From NCBI GenBank assembly GCA_024138025.1, contig JAMXBD010001406.1, positions 186,001-250,000 of the forward strand: 64,000 bases of DNA, in the 5' to 3' direction. This stretch comes from Combretum micranthum (lineage: Eukaryota > Streptophyta > Magnoliopsida > Myrtales > Combretaceae). The notes under the pieces were generated by a model, which was not told the DNA's origin, ran no database searches, and worked only from the letters and a program-made list of their open reading frames with translations. Positions within the stretch are counted from its first letter, which is position 1, and every line of letters begins with the position of its first letter. The position numbers were made by a program, and so were the translations under genes. This document shows, in pieces, positions 11,876 through 24,600 of the stretch.

Positions 11876-14800
11876 CTGGGAAGGATGACTTTGAATAGCA
11901 TCCATAACATATTTCTCATGTCCCTACTCAAGGTGATGCCTTGCTCTTGCTCCAATTCCAGTGCCACCTTCTTTGAAACATTTTGTTTAATTGCAAAGTC
12001 CTCCATCATCAATGACTGCCAATTATCAAACCAGCAATATTGATTTTCTGCACAAATTTTATCAGTAATTTTCATAAGAGGCAGCAAGATTTTTCATCTC
12101 CATTTATGATCAGGTACAAAATGTAGTAACTGCACGAGACATAAATTTTTCGTGATGCTGCTAACACAGGACATGTAGAATATAGAATATCACAATATTG
12201 CCAGACTTGACCCGGGATCTTAACCCAAATATGCTAGAGGGTTAAGGATCAATAAGTAGAACTGGGGTCAAACTGCGGTTGAGGAAGGGCCAAGTTCAAC
12301 TGAGCAGATCAACCCGGATCTAATAACATTGAAGTATCATATAGTTGCTGAAGTATATGAATTGGTGCTTGTGGGTAAGAATCTAGAAATGCTTAGTGTC
12401 TAACCTTAACAAGGTGCCATATCTTCTGCATGCTCACCAGTTTGCCTCCTGATGCTTCAATGCTCAGACTATCATAAGCACCTTGAAACTGGTAGCAGGA
12501 GGCTATCATCAAAATTAAAAGTGAATGTATGAACATCGTGATATATCTTTCCCAATAGAATTCCAGTCACTTGTCAATATGCAGCCCCAGATCTATTCAA
12601 CAAATGAAGATAAACAGTGTCACTGCAATCTCGCTACCAGACAAACTTCATTAGCCCCTGAGCCTTTAGAATTGAAAAGTGTGGGGTAGAAGTTTAACAT
12701 TTGATGTTTAGCAAGGGCCAGAGGGATGATAAAATTAGATTAGATAAATGTACTTGAGACAAGATACACATTACTTATAATGCATTGTTACCTATTAACC
12801 ACATTAAGCTATTAACAGAGCAGCAGCACAAAATAAAAAGACAAAGTTCCATACTTTGAGTGGCAAGTCAAGCTCTCTGGCACTATTGAGATTTTTGACA
12901 ACTTCAGCATAGACAGAAGCTTTCTTCTCAATGATAGGCTTGTCAGATAGAGCTTCACTCAAATTAATATTATATTCTCATCAAACCATACAAAAGTGAA
13001 CACCAATATAACCTAAATTAAGTTCTGGACTCCTAAAATTGGCAATGAAGGCCAATTCGATGAATAGCAACCAAGCCACTGCAATTTATTCCAACAAGAT
13101 GCAACTGATAAGTGATAACAACATTATATATTTAAGGTAGGCAAGTTCTTTAGCCTATGATGCTCTCTATCTTGATTGTGATGTTTCTTTGAGAGATGAA
13201 CCCGAATAATTTATTTGGGGTTGCAAATGCAGAACAAAAAAGGACATTAAAGACTTGAAGAAAAGAAAAGGATCACTGTTTCAAGCACTAACAGATTGAA
13301 TCGTATAGTTAACACATATACCAACTTTGAGGACAAAATTGCAAAGTTGCTACTTAATTGGACATGGATTTTCAATCATGAATGGCCATATTCCCAATCA
13401 AAAAAACAGAAAAAAATACTTGAAATCCCCACAAACCATGGTCATACACATTCATGAAGTGACAGCAAAGAGAATAGTGTTATAAATACTACAATAAGAA
13501 TAGGAAGGATAAACTCCAACAAAAATAGGATAAAGAAGGATAGTGAACCCACATACTAACCTCCAAAACTTTCAGCATGTAATCATTGAAACTACTGAGA
13601 TTATTATTCTGAGCTTCCTGGATAGTTGAGACCATGGCCATGTCATGAACCCACAGGAGAAAGTTGCAAAAGAAATTAATCAGGGCCATTATTTTCTATG
13701 TGAGTCAGCAATCTAAGCAGGTACTAAAAACAAGAAAGCTATTTAACATTAAACCTAAAAATCAGTCACGATTGCACACTTATGCTCTGGTGAAAGAAAA
13801 ATCCGATGACACTTGTTAAATGGGTAACTAAAATTGAGTCCTGGGAGAAGGACAAAATGACATTCTTCCAGCAACTATCATTGTAAAGAACAGGAAACAT
13901 GAAAAGCCTTAAACAAAAGTCTTCAAAATGAATGTTTGAACATAGCCTACCAACACTTGTTGCCTTGAATGGAAACACATCCTCAAAAGTTGTCTTCAAA
14001 GTGTATATATAGAACAACTAGTATATTATTGTCACATGTTAGAACCATAAGAAGCAATACAATGCATATACTTTCGGAAACAGCTGCTAAATGAACCAAA
14101 ATATGAGAATAAGCAAATATGTTTTAATTGGATCCTTTTTAAAAATTTTGGCAAGGTACTTTCAAGGGGATGGCAAAGCAGTCAAGCTTAGGAACTCTCA
14201 TGACAGATTGTATAAGGTCTTGAATTTAAATTAAATCCCTCTAACACCACTTCTTCATGCTATCTACAAAATACAAGCCCGCAAGTGGTTGTTGGACAGT
14301 GCATGGATCTTGCAAAGTGGTTTGTGTGTGGAGATATAGCCGGTCAATAATAACCATGTCCCACCACCATTATACCAAAAAGAAAGACAAAATAACATTA
14401 CTAATAACATGAATTACTATCCCTTAGCAATCGAGTAAATCATTTTCACACCAATTCCAATTGATGAAGTAACATAACCTGAAAGAAGTTTTCAATCACA
14501 AGTTACAAATTTAAATTTCCCTCCAAAGGTCACGATTACTAACACTCATTTATGTTAATCATACTCAATAGTCCCACGTATTAAGCTAAGTTGCTAAAAC
14601 AACTATTCTTAATCTTCAACTGGAAAGATTTAAGCTAAATTGCTAAAACGATTAATCATATCCTCCAATCCTCCATAACATAATGCAGTTACAGTCAATA
14701 TAGTAAGAGAAACAAGACTGAAATACCTCGTGGAGGCGATAGGCTGAGAAGGAGCTTCGGTTCGGTTTGTGGAGTTTTTGCCTTGAGGTTCTTAGATAAT

Positions 14801-15072
14801 AATGCTTCTAGCTGGTCTAAATTCCTCTGCAACGTTGCGTTCACGAGAAATGATATTAAACAGGAAAAGCCATCAAATAGAATATGAACACGTTTTTTAC
14901 TCATCGACATGTTTCGAAATAAATTCAAATTTGAAGATGCAATCCCAGATGAATTTCAAAACGAGAGAGAGAGAACCTGGAGAGCAGGGAACCAATCCGG
15001 CTTGCTCGAGAAAGCTTGGTGGAAGAATGAAGTAGATTGGTCCGGGTTCTCATGTCCTGTTCGTTCGCCATT
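11876..15072 (-). pseudogene. NUP93: NUP93/NIC96-family nucleoporin pseudogene, 5' part only
   Basis: NUP93 proteins are scaffold components of the inner ring of the nuclear pore. Seven minus-strand exon-like segments follow the plant NUP93 order. Exon 1 (14,977-15,072) starts MANEQ and contains NLLHSS. Exon 2 (14,727-14,826) reads RNLDQLEALLSK. A partial segment (13,951-14,004) reads LKTTFEDVF. Then come 13,561-13,650 (MAMVSTIQEAQ, SFNDYMLKVLE), 12,855-12,957 (PIIEKKASVYAEVVK), 12,405-12,488 (GAYDSLSIEASGGKLVS) and 11,876-12,015 (QNVSKKVALELE). Several ends keep GT/AG sites. Exons 1, 2 and the last carry frameshifts, the last also has TAG where the family has Trp, one acceptor AG is lost, and coding for two stretches of the N-terminal part is missing. 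The C-terminal two thirds or so (family about 850 residues) was not found downstream. Retained introns mean a genomic copy, not a retrocopy. Family identity is confident; a working gene is unlikely. Confidence 0.85.
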
Positions 15073-15293
15073 ACCTTTTAGTGAGGTGAAGAACAGAAAT
15101 TTTTTTTTTTAAAAAAGTAAAAAAGAAAGAATACCTAGCCAGCCCTTGGCCTACCATTAGCAAGACCTTGATCTAAGAAAGGTTTAATTGGCGCACATAT
15201 ATTGTTAGGGAAAATAAAATTAATATATATATATTTAAATAAAATTATAAAAATACTATTAGGGTAAAAATAATTTAAAATTTAGATAAATTG

Positions 15294-15432
15294 ATCTCGT
15301 TTCTTGAAGAAACGAGATTATAAGCGACTAACCTTGTTTGTTGAAGAGATGACGTTAGTCGCTTAGGTTGTTGTAATCTCATCTCTTGAATGGACGAGGT
15401 TGGTTACTTACAACCTGGTCTCTTCAAGAGAC
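15294..15432. repeat. Cluster of short perfect palindromes and a hairpin
   Basis: 15,294-15,318 is a 25-bp palindrome with 12-bp arms (ATCTCGTTTCTT) around one G. 15,321-15,332 (TAAGCGACTAAC) pairs perfectly with 15,354-15,365 across a 21-base loop. 15,418-15,432 is a 15-bp palindrome with 7-bp arms. The TCTTGAAGAGA-like motif recurs four times in alternating orientation. It stands out sharply from the AT-rich surroundings. It may be the foldback part of a small transposon; nothing fixes its role. Confidence 0.75.
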
Positions 15433-17741
15433 GAGGTTATGTTGCCTATTTTTAGGATTTTTTTTTTCATATGTCATGATTTATGTAATGTTTTTGAAAA
15501 AATTTAACCTTTTTTTCTTTATTTCTGCATTGTTATACGCATGGAAATAGGATATTACAATACACAAATTTGGCTATACTCTCTATTGAAGTGTGCTAAC
15601 TAAGATGATAGGACTGTATACAATACTGTATATAGGACCATAAAGGTTTCATAATCTTATCTGGCAAAGCCTCATTGGAGGGACCAGCCATCTCTACGCA
15701 GTAATATAGGTAATGATTACGTTAAAACTATTCACTAGGGTTATAAAAAAAACCAATCGAACTAAATTAGTTTAGAAAATTCTAAATCCAATCTAATTTA
15801 TAAATTTATGGTTTATTTGAAAGGATAAACAGAGCTAATTAATTAAACAAAAACAAACCATTTTAGAAAAAATATATAAGTATTTTACTTGTAACTATAA
15901 ATTTTGTTATGATGATTTAATTAAATATCATATATGTTCTTATGATTTTATTGTAATATTTATTATATAATGAATATTGGTTAATGTTAACTTATGTCAT
16001 TCTAAAATTATTTTTTAGATTCAAGTATATTCTTCTATTGCTAAGTTAATATTGTTTTTTGTTAATTATTTGAATTCTATGGAATATGGATTTTATTATT
16101 TAATTATAAATTTTATATATATTAATTGTTTATTATATGTTGTTAACAGATCACTTTTATTCATAAATTAATTTTGCTGGTAGATGATTTCTTCTGTTCT
16201 TTTTGTCAAATTTGTTAGTACATAATTGACTACATGATTTTTTTAGAGCATCATCGATTATAGCTTATTATATATTAGCTAGTAAGTATATTTTGTCAAT
16301 GGATAACTGGCTGGTGACCAAATGATTTTATGGAGGATTATGAATATCATGGATTAATGAGGTATTTTTGTTGTAATTTACAATATGAATTTTATAGAGT
16401 GATTTCAATAATTGAATATCTATGTAGAATAAAGGTTTTTTAATTAGAATTTTAATTTAATTTATAATTCGAACTGAACCAAGCCATTATTTAATAGTTT
16501 AAAATTTTCTAATTTAAACCAAACCGTTATTTGATGGTCTGGTTTGGAATGAAAAAAAAAAAAGTTGTAAATTATGTTTTGATTTTAAGTGAAAACCGAA
16601 CCAAATCGATATCTTCCTAACTTTCTACCATACTACTTATTACCAATGTGGCAATGTATAATTAAAAGTCACTTATTACATATACATACACATAATATAT
16701 ATTACTAATTCAATATTTTTTTCCTTCCTACTTTCTTATCTGGTGCAAGGTTCTTACATAAGATGGGTTATTTTGGTCTGCCTATCTTTTCCTTCAAAAG
16801 GAGCGAGGGTTTTAAACTTTCTCAAAGCCTTAATTTTAAATCGGTAAAGCCAGTGCTCAGTAGGCTGGCTAGCTGGCTATGGCTCGTTAAATAGTTTTCG
16901 GAGAAGAGTGAAAATTAGAAGGTTATGCTGTTTTTCCTTGCACCAAAGATAGGAAATTTTATGATTATTTTGCTATGATAAAATAGAAAAAAATGCTATT
17001 CATCATAGATATATTATATGTATTAGAAAAAGTAAATAAAAAATTTTAGGTGGAACTTCAATGATTTAAGAACTTTTATTTAATTTCAAAGAATTTTATT
17101 AATTATACATTTTTTTTGTTGGAATTAATTTTTCACCATTTATAGCTTTTTCATTTTTTTCTACTTTATGCAATTTTTTTCCTATTATGATAAGAAAAAT
17201 ACAACCACTTTGAAGACTAATATTAATTTCATTAAGTTCTAAAGCCATTCACTTTATACTTTTTTTCCAATACTAACATTCTTGTAGTTTTACTTTTGTG
17301 TTCAAATTACATATTATTTTGCAAAATATGGTTTTAAGTGGTTGTAACATGTCTTGGTATATAACATTACATGCAACTGGCTTAAATCTTTATACGTGTA
17401 TAAGGAGAAAAGGGAATATTTTTGAAAAAGAAAAGGATAAAAGAAAACCATCCTTCTTTTAAAAATAATGTCAAGAATATCATACCTGTGCAGCGTTTAC
17501 TTAAAATGGACTAGCAGAGGCTATTTTTCTAATAAGCCAAATAGTACAAAACCCATGAAAGAAATAAGAAATAATTTATTGTTTAGGGGACTTGTTGATA
17601 ATAATTACCTAGTTAAATTAAAAATAATTACTAATATAAAATATTAAAATCATAACTTATATATAAAATATGATCATAAATATTCATTATATATATATAT
17701 ATATATATCACGTTTTAAAAGCAAGATATAAGTGTACAAGC
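15433..17741. other. AT-rich non-coding stretch, (AT)n at 17,688-17,708
   Basis: No gene seen. Bases about 15,740-16,620 form an AT-rich block framed by GGTTCGGTTT/AACCGAACC-like motifs, similar in style to the TIR element at 58,666-60,194, so it is probably a degraded element. A simple AT repeat closes the stretch. Confidence 0.4.
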
Positions 17742-17987
17742 TCCCATCATCATTAGTTCTCAATAAACCATCAAAGGCGACACCTTTTTCACCATCAATG
17801 TACTCTCTATAGGTTCAAAACACTTTGTTGAGGATGGTGTTTATCTGCTCATCGCTGAATCTGACTCTAGGGTATACAGCTACGACTAGGGCAACATTTC
17901 ATCCCTATTTAGACCTCCATCGTGATTGTAGTTGAACTGGAAGATTATTCTTTTCATTTTCTTAGATCTTGAGCCTATGATGGCCAT
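17742..17987 (-). pseudogene. N-terminal fragment of an EF-hand/TPR protein gene
   Basis: From an ATG at 17,987 the minus strand reads MAIIGSRSKKMKRIIFQFN, then an EF-hand loop (NYNHDGGLNRDEM), then, after a frame change, YPRVRFSDEQINTILNKVF, and after a one-base slip in a T run EYIDGEKGVAFDGLLRT. Order and content match the N-terminus of the plant calcium-binding tetratricopeptide family (Arabidopsis At1g05150/At2g32450 type). The match stops at DDG near 17,742 and none of the TPR domain is present. Two frame breaks make it a pseudogene fragment. How it arrived (transposon capture or broken duplication) cannot be told; no TIR pair was found around it. Confidence 0.7.
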
Positions 17988-20090
17988 TGTTTTCTTCAAG
18001 GTTCTTTCGAATATGGAGGACGAAATCCTTAGGGACCGAGGAAATGGGAAGAGGAAGAGGTGATTTCTCTTGTCGTATAGCGCGAAAGATAAGAGTGATA
18101 TAGATACTAATAAATATCCTAAGTGAACAATGCATATTATTAAACACCATATACAAGTGTATTCAAATTTTGATTTGTGCCATCCCTATATCTCAAAAGA
18201 AAAGCTCAATATACTTACTATTTTTTTTTTATTATTTCCAGGCTAACAAATGCAATAAAGCAACCATAGAAAAACTTTATATCTTGTCTACTAAAGGAGA
18301 CATATGTATAAAAATCTTGTATACTGTCTTAAAACATGATTTTGTATAGAGTTTTGAAAATAATTTCATTTAATTTGTATATTTGTAATTTTTTTCCATA
18401 GCAACTATAGACATGTTTCAAACTCAAAGAAATAGCAATCAGTCGAAAACCAACATTGCTTATACACATCTAATGTTAACAACTTCAAACAGCCATAGAA
18501 ATCATATGAATGCTAATTTTAAAGTCCTAAAATTTAACATCAAAATCTTATTAAACCATCCCAAACTCCTTAAGCGACTCCAAACCCTGACTTCACAACA
18601 AATTTACACCGATATTGTGATAACATCAATAGGTTAAGATCACAATAAAATAATGAACGTTTAGGATGTTAACAAAAAAAGGAAAAAAAAAAACACACAA
18701 CAACAACAAACTTATATATTATATATATTAAACAATGGACAAAAAAAGAAAAAGAATGAAAAATTAAGGTTATTATCTCCTTGCTTCATAAAGGTTTTTT
18801 ACTCTCTGAGTAAGTACTATGCTAAGACTACACCATTTAATTTATATGTAGTTGTGTAATACATGTGTCTTCCCGGTCTATACACGGTGGATTATGGGGA
18901 GGGGTCACGTGCATTGGATTTGAAGCGGGTTCAACTTACGTGAGCCCTCACTCAAGTTATTGCTAAGTGATGAAAAATTCTCTTTTGTGGAGTTAGAGGA
19001 GGCTAAATGTATAACTGAAAATCTCTCTTAATGGTATGTGTCCAATGGCACCATCAAGCGAATGAGTGAACCTAGTTCATGAAACTCTAGTGAGGCATGA
19101 TATGTGTAGTGAGTACTGGTGGTCAAGTATGGCTCGTCTTTAATATCAAATGGATATGTCTGTGATTTTACCTTCTACTCTATCCCTTTCTAGTCCCCTA
19201 TGATGACTTCCCTAAATTGTCCACAAAGATAGAGAGTCCTTGTGTAGCATCAAAAGGTCTTTATTGTGATGTATCTTCTAAGGTAATGCTTATGAATTGA
19301 TGCAACACCCTTACTAGTTTTCGTGCCTATAACAAGATGTCAAGTGTTACATATGAATCAATCGATTGATAAAACCCACAAGCACTCACCAATATACTTT
19401 ATGGTAAAAATTTATAATAGAAATAAAGCAACAAGATAACAAGTGGATCACCATGGCCTCAATATAACTTATTCATTGCCATGTGGTCCCTTGAATAATG
19501 TACAACAACTCATAACAACTCTCTCTCTCTCTCTCTCAACTTTTCAACAAACCTTAGCTCTCTACTGCTACCCCTCCTTCTTGAATTTCTTCTCAGTGAT
19601 TACCACCACAATTCTGCAAATTCATCATTACTTATTTCATTATTCACATATTTATCTCTATAGATATATGTTATATCTTTATCAATTTATTAATTCTACA
19701 TTTCTATGACTGCTGGTCACATCTATTGGTTTTAAAGATTCAAGAGATTGAGCTCATGTTGTTTTATCAGTAGTATTTGAATAAGAGGGTATTTTTTATT
19801 ATCTTTTTATATTTTTCCTTTTGTTTCTATCTCTTATATGAGATTATGCTATCATTTTTATGGGATTTTATTCACTTGTCAGTAGTGTAAGTTTCATTAT
19901 CTTAGGAAAATTGATGGTATCCTATCTGTGGGATATTATGATAGTAGAAGAGATGTGTCTATTTGTACGGCTGGGTTGTATACCTTCAACTCTTCTTTTG
20001 TCATTTATCTTGTATTGATTCGTATGATTGATGTAATACTTTTCTAATGAATGAAATTCATTGTTATTAGCAAAAAAAAAAAAATAAAAT
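17988..20090. other. Non-coding stretch, no gene recognised
   Basis: Open frames at 18,413-18,637 (plus) and 19,443-19,709 (plus) have no recognisable motif; the latter spans a (TC)n tract near 19,521-19,538. Bases 18,850-19,330 are more mixed in composition but match nothing I know. Confidence 0.35.
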
Positions 20091-20229
20091 AACTATTTGT
20101 GCAATCAACACCCATAATTCAAAAGTTTAAATTTAATACCCACAAACTTTTTGAGATCATTATAGTACTCAAGTGAGGTAGTTGATTGCAAGTATAGAAA
20201 AAAGTTCAAGTAACTAATTGCAAAATTAA

Positions 20230-22169
20230 TGTAACGTTCTAACCTAAAGGCGTTATCAGCCCGCTACATGTCCTTACTAGAACAGACACGCTAAGGCTAT
20301 AGATTTCTAAAACTATAAATATGTATTTCAAATATCACCAAATATTCACATAAAGAGTAACTTTTTAAAAACTTTTCATATCAAAATAATTGATCTCATC
20401 ATCAACTAGCATAACTTAAAAATCCAATCTAAAACAGAAATAAGAAATCCTTACATATAAAATGTCTCCAAAAGAAACTAACTAAATCATCATATGTTTC
20501 TTCTTCTCAAATTACTGATAACTAATTTAAATTATCAACATGATCGTCATAATCGCTATCGTTCTCCCCATCATCGATGAATACGTCATAGCCCATCAAG
20601 TTATAAATAAGAGAGTCTTCACTTATACCTGTGGGAAAAATAAGGATTGAGCGAAAAACGCCCAATACGCCAAACCGAAAACACATGCACATGAACATGC
20701 AAATCACAATATTACATACATTTTATATTTTAATATAACAAGCACAAATTAATTAGCTTTTTCATTAGCCTACAACCAACACAATTTAGGACTATTGACC
20801 ACTAATCTTAAACCCGAAGTAACTCATTACGCCGATGAAAACCATAGTATATATAATAAATACGTATATAACTGCATTCTACAATTAAGCTGATAAAGAC
20901 TCCTAATCTACCAGAATCATCTCCAGGTGTGGCCTCACTCGGGACAATGCGGCACAAAGATCATCAGGTTGCTAGCATTAGTATCACCTTCCACCATGGT
21001 TTCTCTCTACCATGAGTTCTATACTAACCGCAGCCACGCATAACCAACACTCAATTCAATTAAAGTAAATATAAATTAGTCTGAATTAACAACTAACCTT
21101 ATAAGCACAAACATACAAGCATGGTAAGGTTGTACCTGGCTTTGCTTTCAATCCAAATCTCTCGAACAGTTACTATTAACAAAGTAGGAACCCTAATCTC
21201 ACAATACTCTTGTTTAACAACATATGTCGAAATCAAATTCCATTGTAATAACAATACCAAACCCTAACCCTAATTCCATAAATCTAATCGAAGATCAACA
21301 CACTTGTTATCCCGTTTGCACTTCACAGAAACCCTTTTTCACAATTTCTCCAAAGTTCTTAACAATTCCACAAATTCCCTTCACAACACATACACACACA
21401 TATATAATCCTCTATGAGCAAATCAACTATGAAAATTCAAAACTTTAAATCTACAAATGAAGAATAGATTCATACTCACTTAGATCTCATAAATCCTATT
21501 CGCAAAGGAAACCTTAATCTGTTCAATCAATCCTCATGTCACCAATAATATACTATTGCTATAATTGCTTTTCTTAAAATTTGTCAATCTTAAATATCAC
21601 AAGATTAAGATACAAGTCTTATTTTTACTTTGATTTGAAACCAAAATCCTCTAAATCTAATTTAGGGTTTCGCTCCTAGATCTCCTTCAAACGTATATAA
21701 AACTAGGATTAGACTAATCTAACAAAAGAAAAGAATTGAAAAAGACCAAGATTAGACCCATGTACCTTAAGTTTGTTTGAGGAAGAATTGTGACAAATTC
21801 GTGGGGTCTAGGGTCTATTTATAGAGGGGGTTGGCTTTGGAAAAACGCCACTGTAGGCTGGTTAGTACGCCGGCGGCCTTCCCTTATACGTCGGCGGCCA
21901 TCTTGCCAGTGTAAATGCAGTTTCTCTTGCAAAACTTTGAAACTTCAATGCTGAAGCTTAGGCCGTTGTCCATATATTTAGGCCGGCGGCTTATGATTCA
22001 AAGCGGCAATTTAGATGCCGGCTTAAGCCAAATTTGTTCGTTCATTCACACGGAACTTCCTTGGGTCCAAAATCATCTGTTCAAGGACAAAATTACCCTC
22101 TTAACAATATTTTATTACATATATACCCTTCATTATAGATTATTTATCTATATCTTACAGTAACTAGCA
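20230..22169 (+). mobile_element. Probable solo LTR (Ty3/gypsy-like) inserted in a MITE
   Basis: The 1,940-bp segment begins TGTAACGTTCTAACC and ends ACTAGCA, with AATTAA on both sides (20,224-20,229 and 22,170-22,175). Joining the flanks gives a continuous MITE-family sequence (CTAATTGCAAAATTAA, then TTTAAACTTTGGATACTTAA), which supports an insertion. The start motif is like that of chromovirus LTRs. No gag-pol domain is inside. A 6-bp repeat is unusual for an LTR element, so one border may be off by a base. Open frames inside (20,522-20,707 minus, 21,224-21,448 and 21,915-22,163 plus) are not recognised. Confidence 0.6.
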
Positions 22170-22175
22170 AATTAA

Positions 22176-23369
22176 CATTTTTAAACTTTGGATACTTAAT
22201 TGTAAAGATAAGTAAAAATCAGTTAAAATGTAATAATTACCTTAGCAAATAATAACAATATACTATAATCTAAGTAAATCAACAAAAAAAATTATCATTA
22301 ACAAAATCAAACAACTTGATACCCAAAAAAAAAAAATGCAGTTCAAGCAAAAATAATTCGGCACTAAAAATTTTGAACAGTACACTATAATCCAAAACAA
22401 ACAACTGCGTAATATAACCAAAGCAAAGAAACACTAAAAACTATCATTAATAAAAGCAACAACTTCGAAAATTATATATATATATATATATATAAAGAAA
22501 AACTTACTTTGCTCGTAATCATGGTTTAAGATAGGGCTAAAGTATCATGTAGATTAGGAAAAAATTTAGTGAAATGGAAGTCTTAATGCGTTAATTATGT
22601 GATTGAATGAATATATTTGGTTGGATTTCAAGTTAACTGTTTAGATTGCTTGATTTTTATCTTACTGTATCTGTATCAAATCTATATTTTATAACTCATC
22701 TGCATCATATTTATATCGTATCAGTTATATTTGTTTGTGAGTAAAACTATCAATTTTTCATCAATATCTATTTCATGATAGCATCGGTTTGAAAACAATA
22801 AAAAATATGATACCAAAATGACTACAATATGATTAAACAAATGGACCAAAAAATGTCTCCCTTTTCAAATTGAGAAAGAATACTTGCATTAGGTTTTTTT
22901 TTTTTTTAAGATTATATAGTTCATTTAAATGGATAAAAAAAAACTAGGAAACTTAATATAAACTAGAGAAATCGTGCCTTCAAATAACACACTTTTTAAA
23001 ATATTGTTCTAAAGTTTTGGATCTTTAAATGCTTTTTCCCCCTTCTTCTTGTATTTAACCATTACCAATAGACAACAAACCATATTTGCCACTTATTCTT
23101 TAGAATTATTACTACTTTTTAGCTAATTATAATATTTTTAAAACTTTTTATGTAATTTTATTAATATTACTCTTTTGAACATTAACAATCTTTTTCCTTA
23201 ATTATTTATTAAAAAAATATGTCATTTATATATAAAGGTAAAATTTACAAGAGTTGTACCTTGAATTAATTAAAGCACAAGTAGTGAATGGAATGGAATG
23301 CTTTTGAATATGATAGAATGAAATCTAGTGTAAGGCCTTATCTTTAAGTTCTTTATGTCAAGTACTTAT
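22176..23369. other. AT-rich stretch with the second half of the split MITE and another MITE
   Basis: Bases 22,176-22,270 continue the MITE broken by the solo LTR. A simple AT repeat lies at 22,473-22,493. Bases 22,612-22,850 belong to the dispersed family at 4,265, in the opposite orientation (TTGGTTGGATT near its start). No gene seen. Confidence 0.5.
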
Positions 23370-23757
23370 GGTCTGTTTACTTAGAGGAATAGAATAGAGG
23401 GCAAATGGAAAAGTTATGCATTAGGAATTGGATTGCCAATATTAGATAAGGAATCATATATTACTTTATTTACTTCATCTAGAGTTTTATTACCAGGAAT
23501 ACATATTCCAACGTTTACTTTAATTTATTAATTGCAATGTTAAACTAGGAATAACATTAAAATGACTATTAGACCCTCATTTAAAGTTATATAAATATAC
23601 CCCCTACAAACCCACCACCACCATCGGCCACACACACACACACATTATTCATAACAAATACATTATATGTAAATATATATAAACATATAATTTGTATATG
23701 ATATGTATAATATAAACACACATATAAATATATAGATTATTTGTTTGTCCATATGTT

Positions 23758-23807
<50 letters not shown>

Positions 23808-24600
23808 CATATGATATGTACATATAACTTATAAAATGTAACATATGTATATATAACTTATACATACAACTTATATATTTTATCAATATACTATTTATTT
23901 GACATTTATATAATATTTATAATCACTAGATAATTAACTTATATTTTTTTTACATTTATATATATGTATATAAATGATAACTTACAAATAAAAATTATAT
24001 ATTATATAACTTATTTATATATATATATAACTTTTATAAATATAACTTAAGGAACTTCTACGGTCCCGTTAAAACTAGATTAATTATAAAAAAAATTTAG
24101 TGTAAAAAATTGTAAGGGATTCAGTCACGATTTAAAAAGATCTTGATCGTCTATTGATGTGATAGAACTGGTCCAGTTATAACTATGACGAAACCGTAGA
24201 ATTTCCATATAACTCATATGTATAACTCATACCTTACATTTATGAATTATAGCTTATATATATAGTTTATAACTTATAAAGCATAATACATATATAACTT
24301 ATATGAATAAAATAGACCTTATGAAATATAACTTATAACTTATATATACAACTTACATATTTTATCAATATCCTATTTACTTGTGTTATATATATATATA
24401 ATATATATAACATATAAAATATGTAGCATTTTTTAATTTAAAATCTCTAGATTATATATTTGTATTATATATTTATAACATATATATGCAATCGATATAT
24501 CATATAACTATATACACCTTATTACTTATAACCCAATGAAGAAACTATTACTTATAACTTATACTTATGAAGTATAGCTTATATGTAGGTCCCAGTTAAC
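23370..24600. repeat. Left terminus of a large composite element, then TATAACTTATA-rich tract
   Basis: Bases 23,370-23,600 start GGTCTGTTTACTTAGAGGAA and resemble the reverse complement of 45,420-45,699 over several blocks. They are followed by about 1 kb of sequence dominated by TATAACTTATA and ATATATA motifs, including a (CA)n/(CG)n microsatellite at 23,762-23,806. The same kind of tract occurs inside the other end. No gene. Confidence 0.55.

Noticed and set aside
14802..15112. Two overlapping plus-strand open frames of 77 and 67 codons
   Set aside because: They are shadows of exons 1 and 2 of the minus-strand NUP93 copy, which explains the open sequence.
21259..21275. AAACCCTAACCCTAA telomere-like repeat
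   Set aside because: Only two units inside a solo LTR; not a telomeric array.
23762..23806. Alternating CA/CG tract as a possible Z-DNA or CRISPR-like array
   Set aside because: It is a simple dinucleotide microsatellite; no spaced direct repeats are present.
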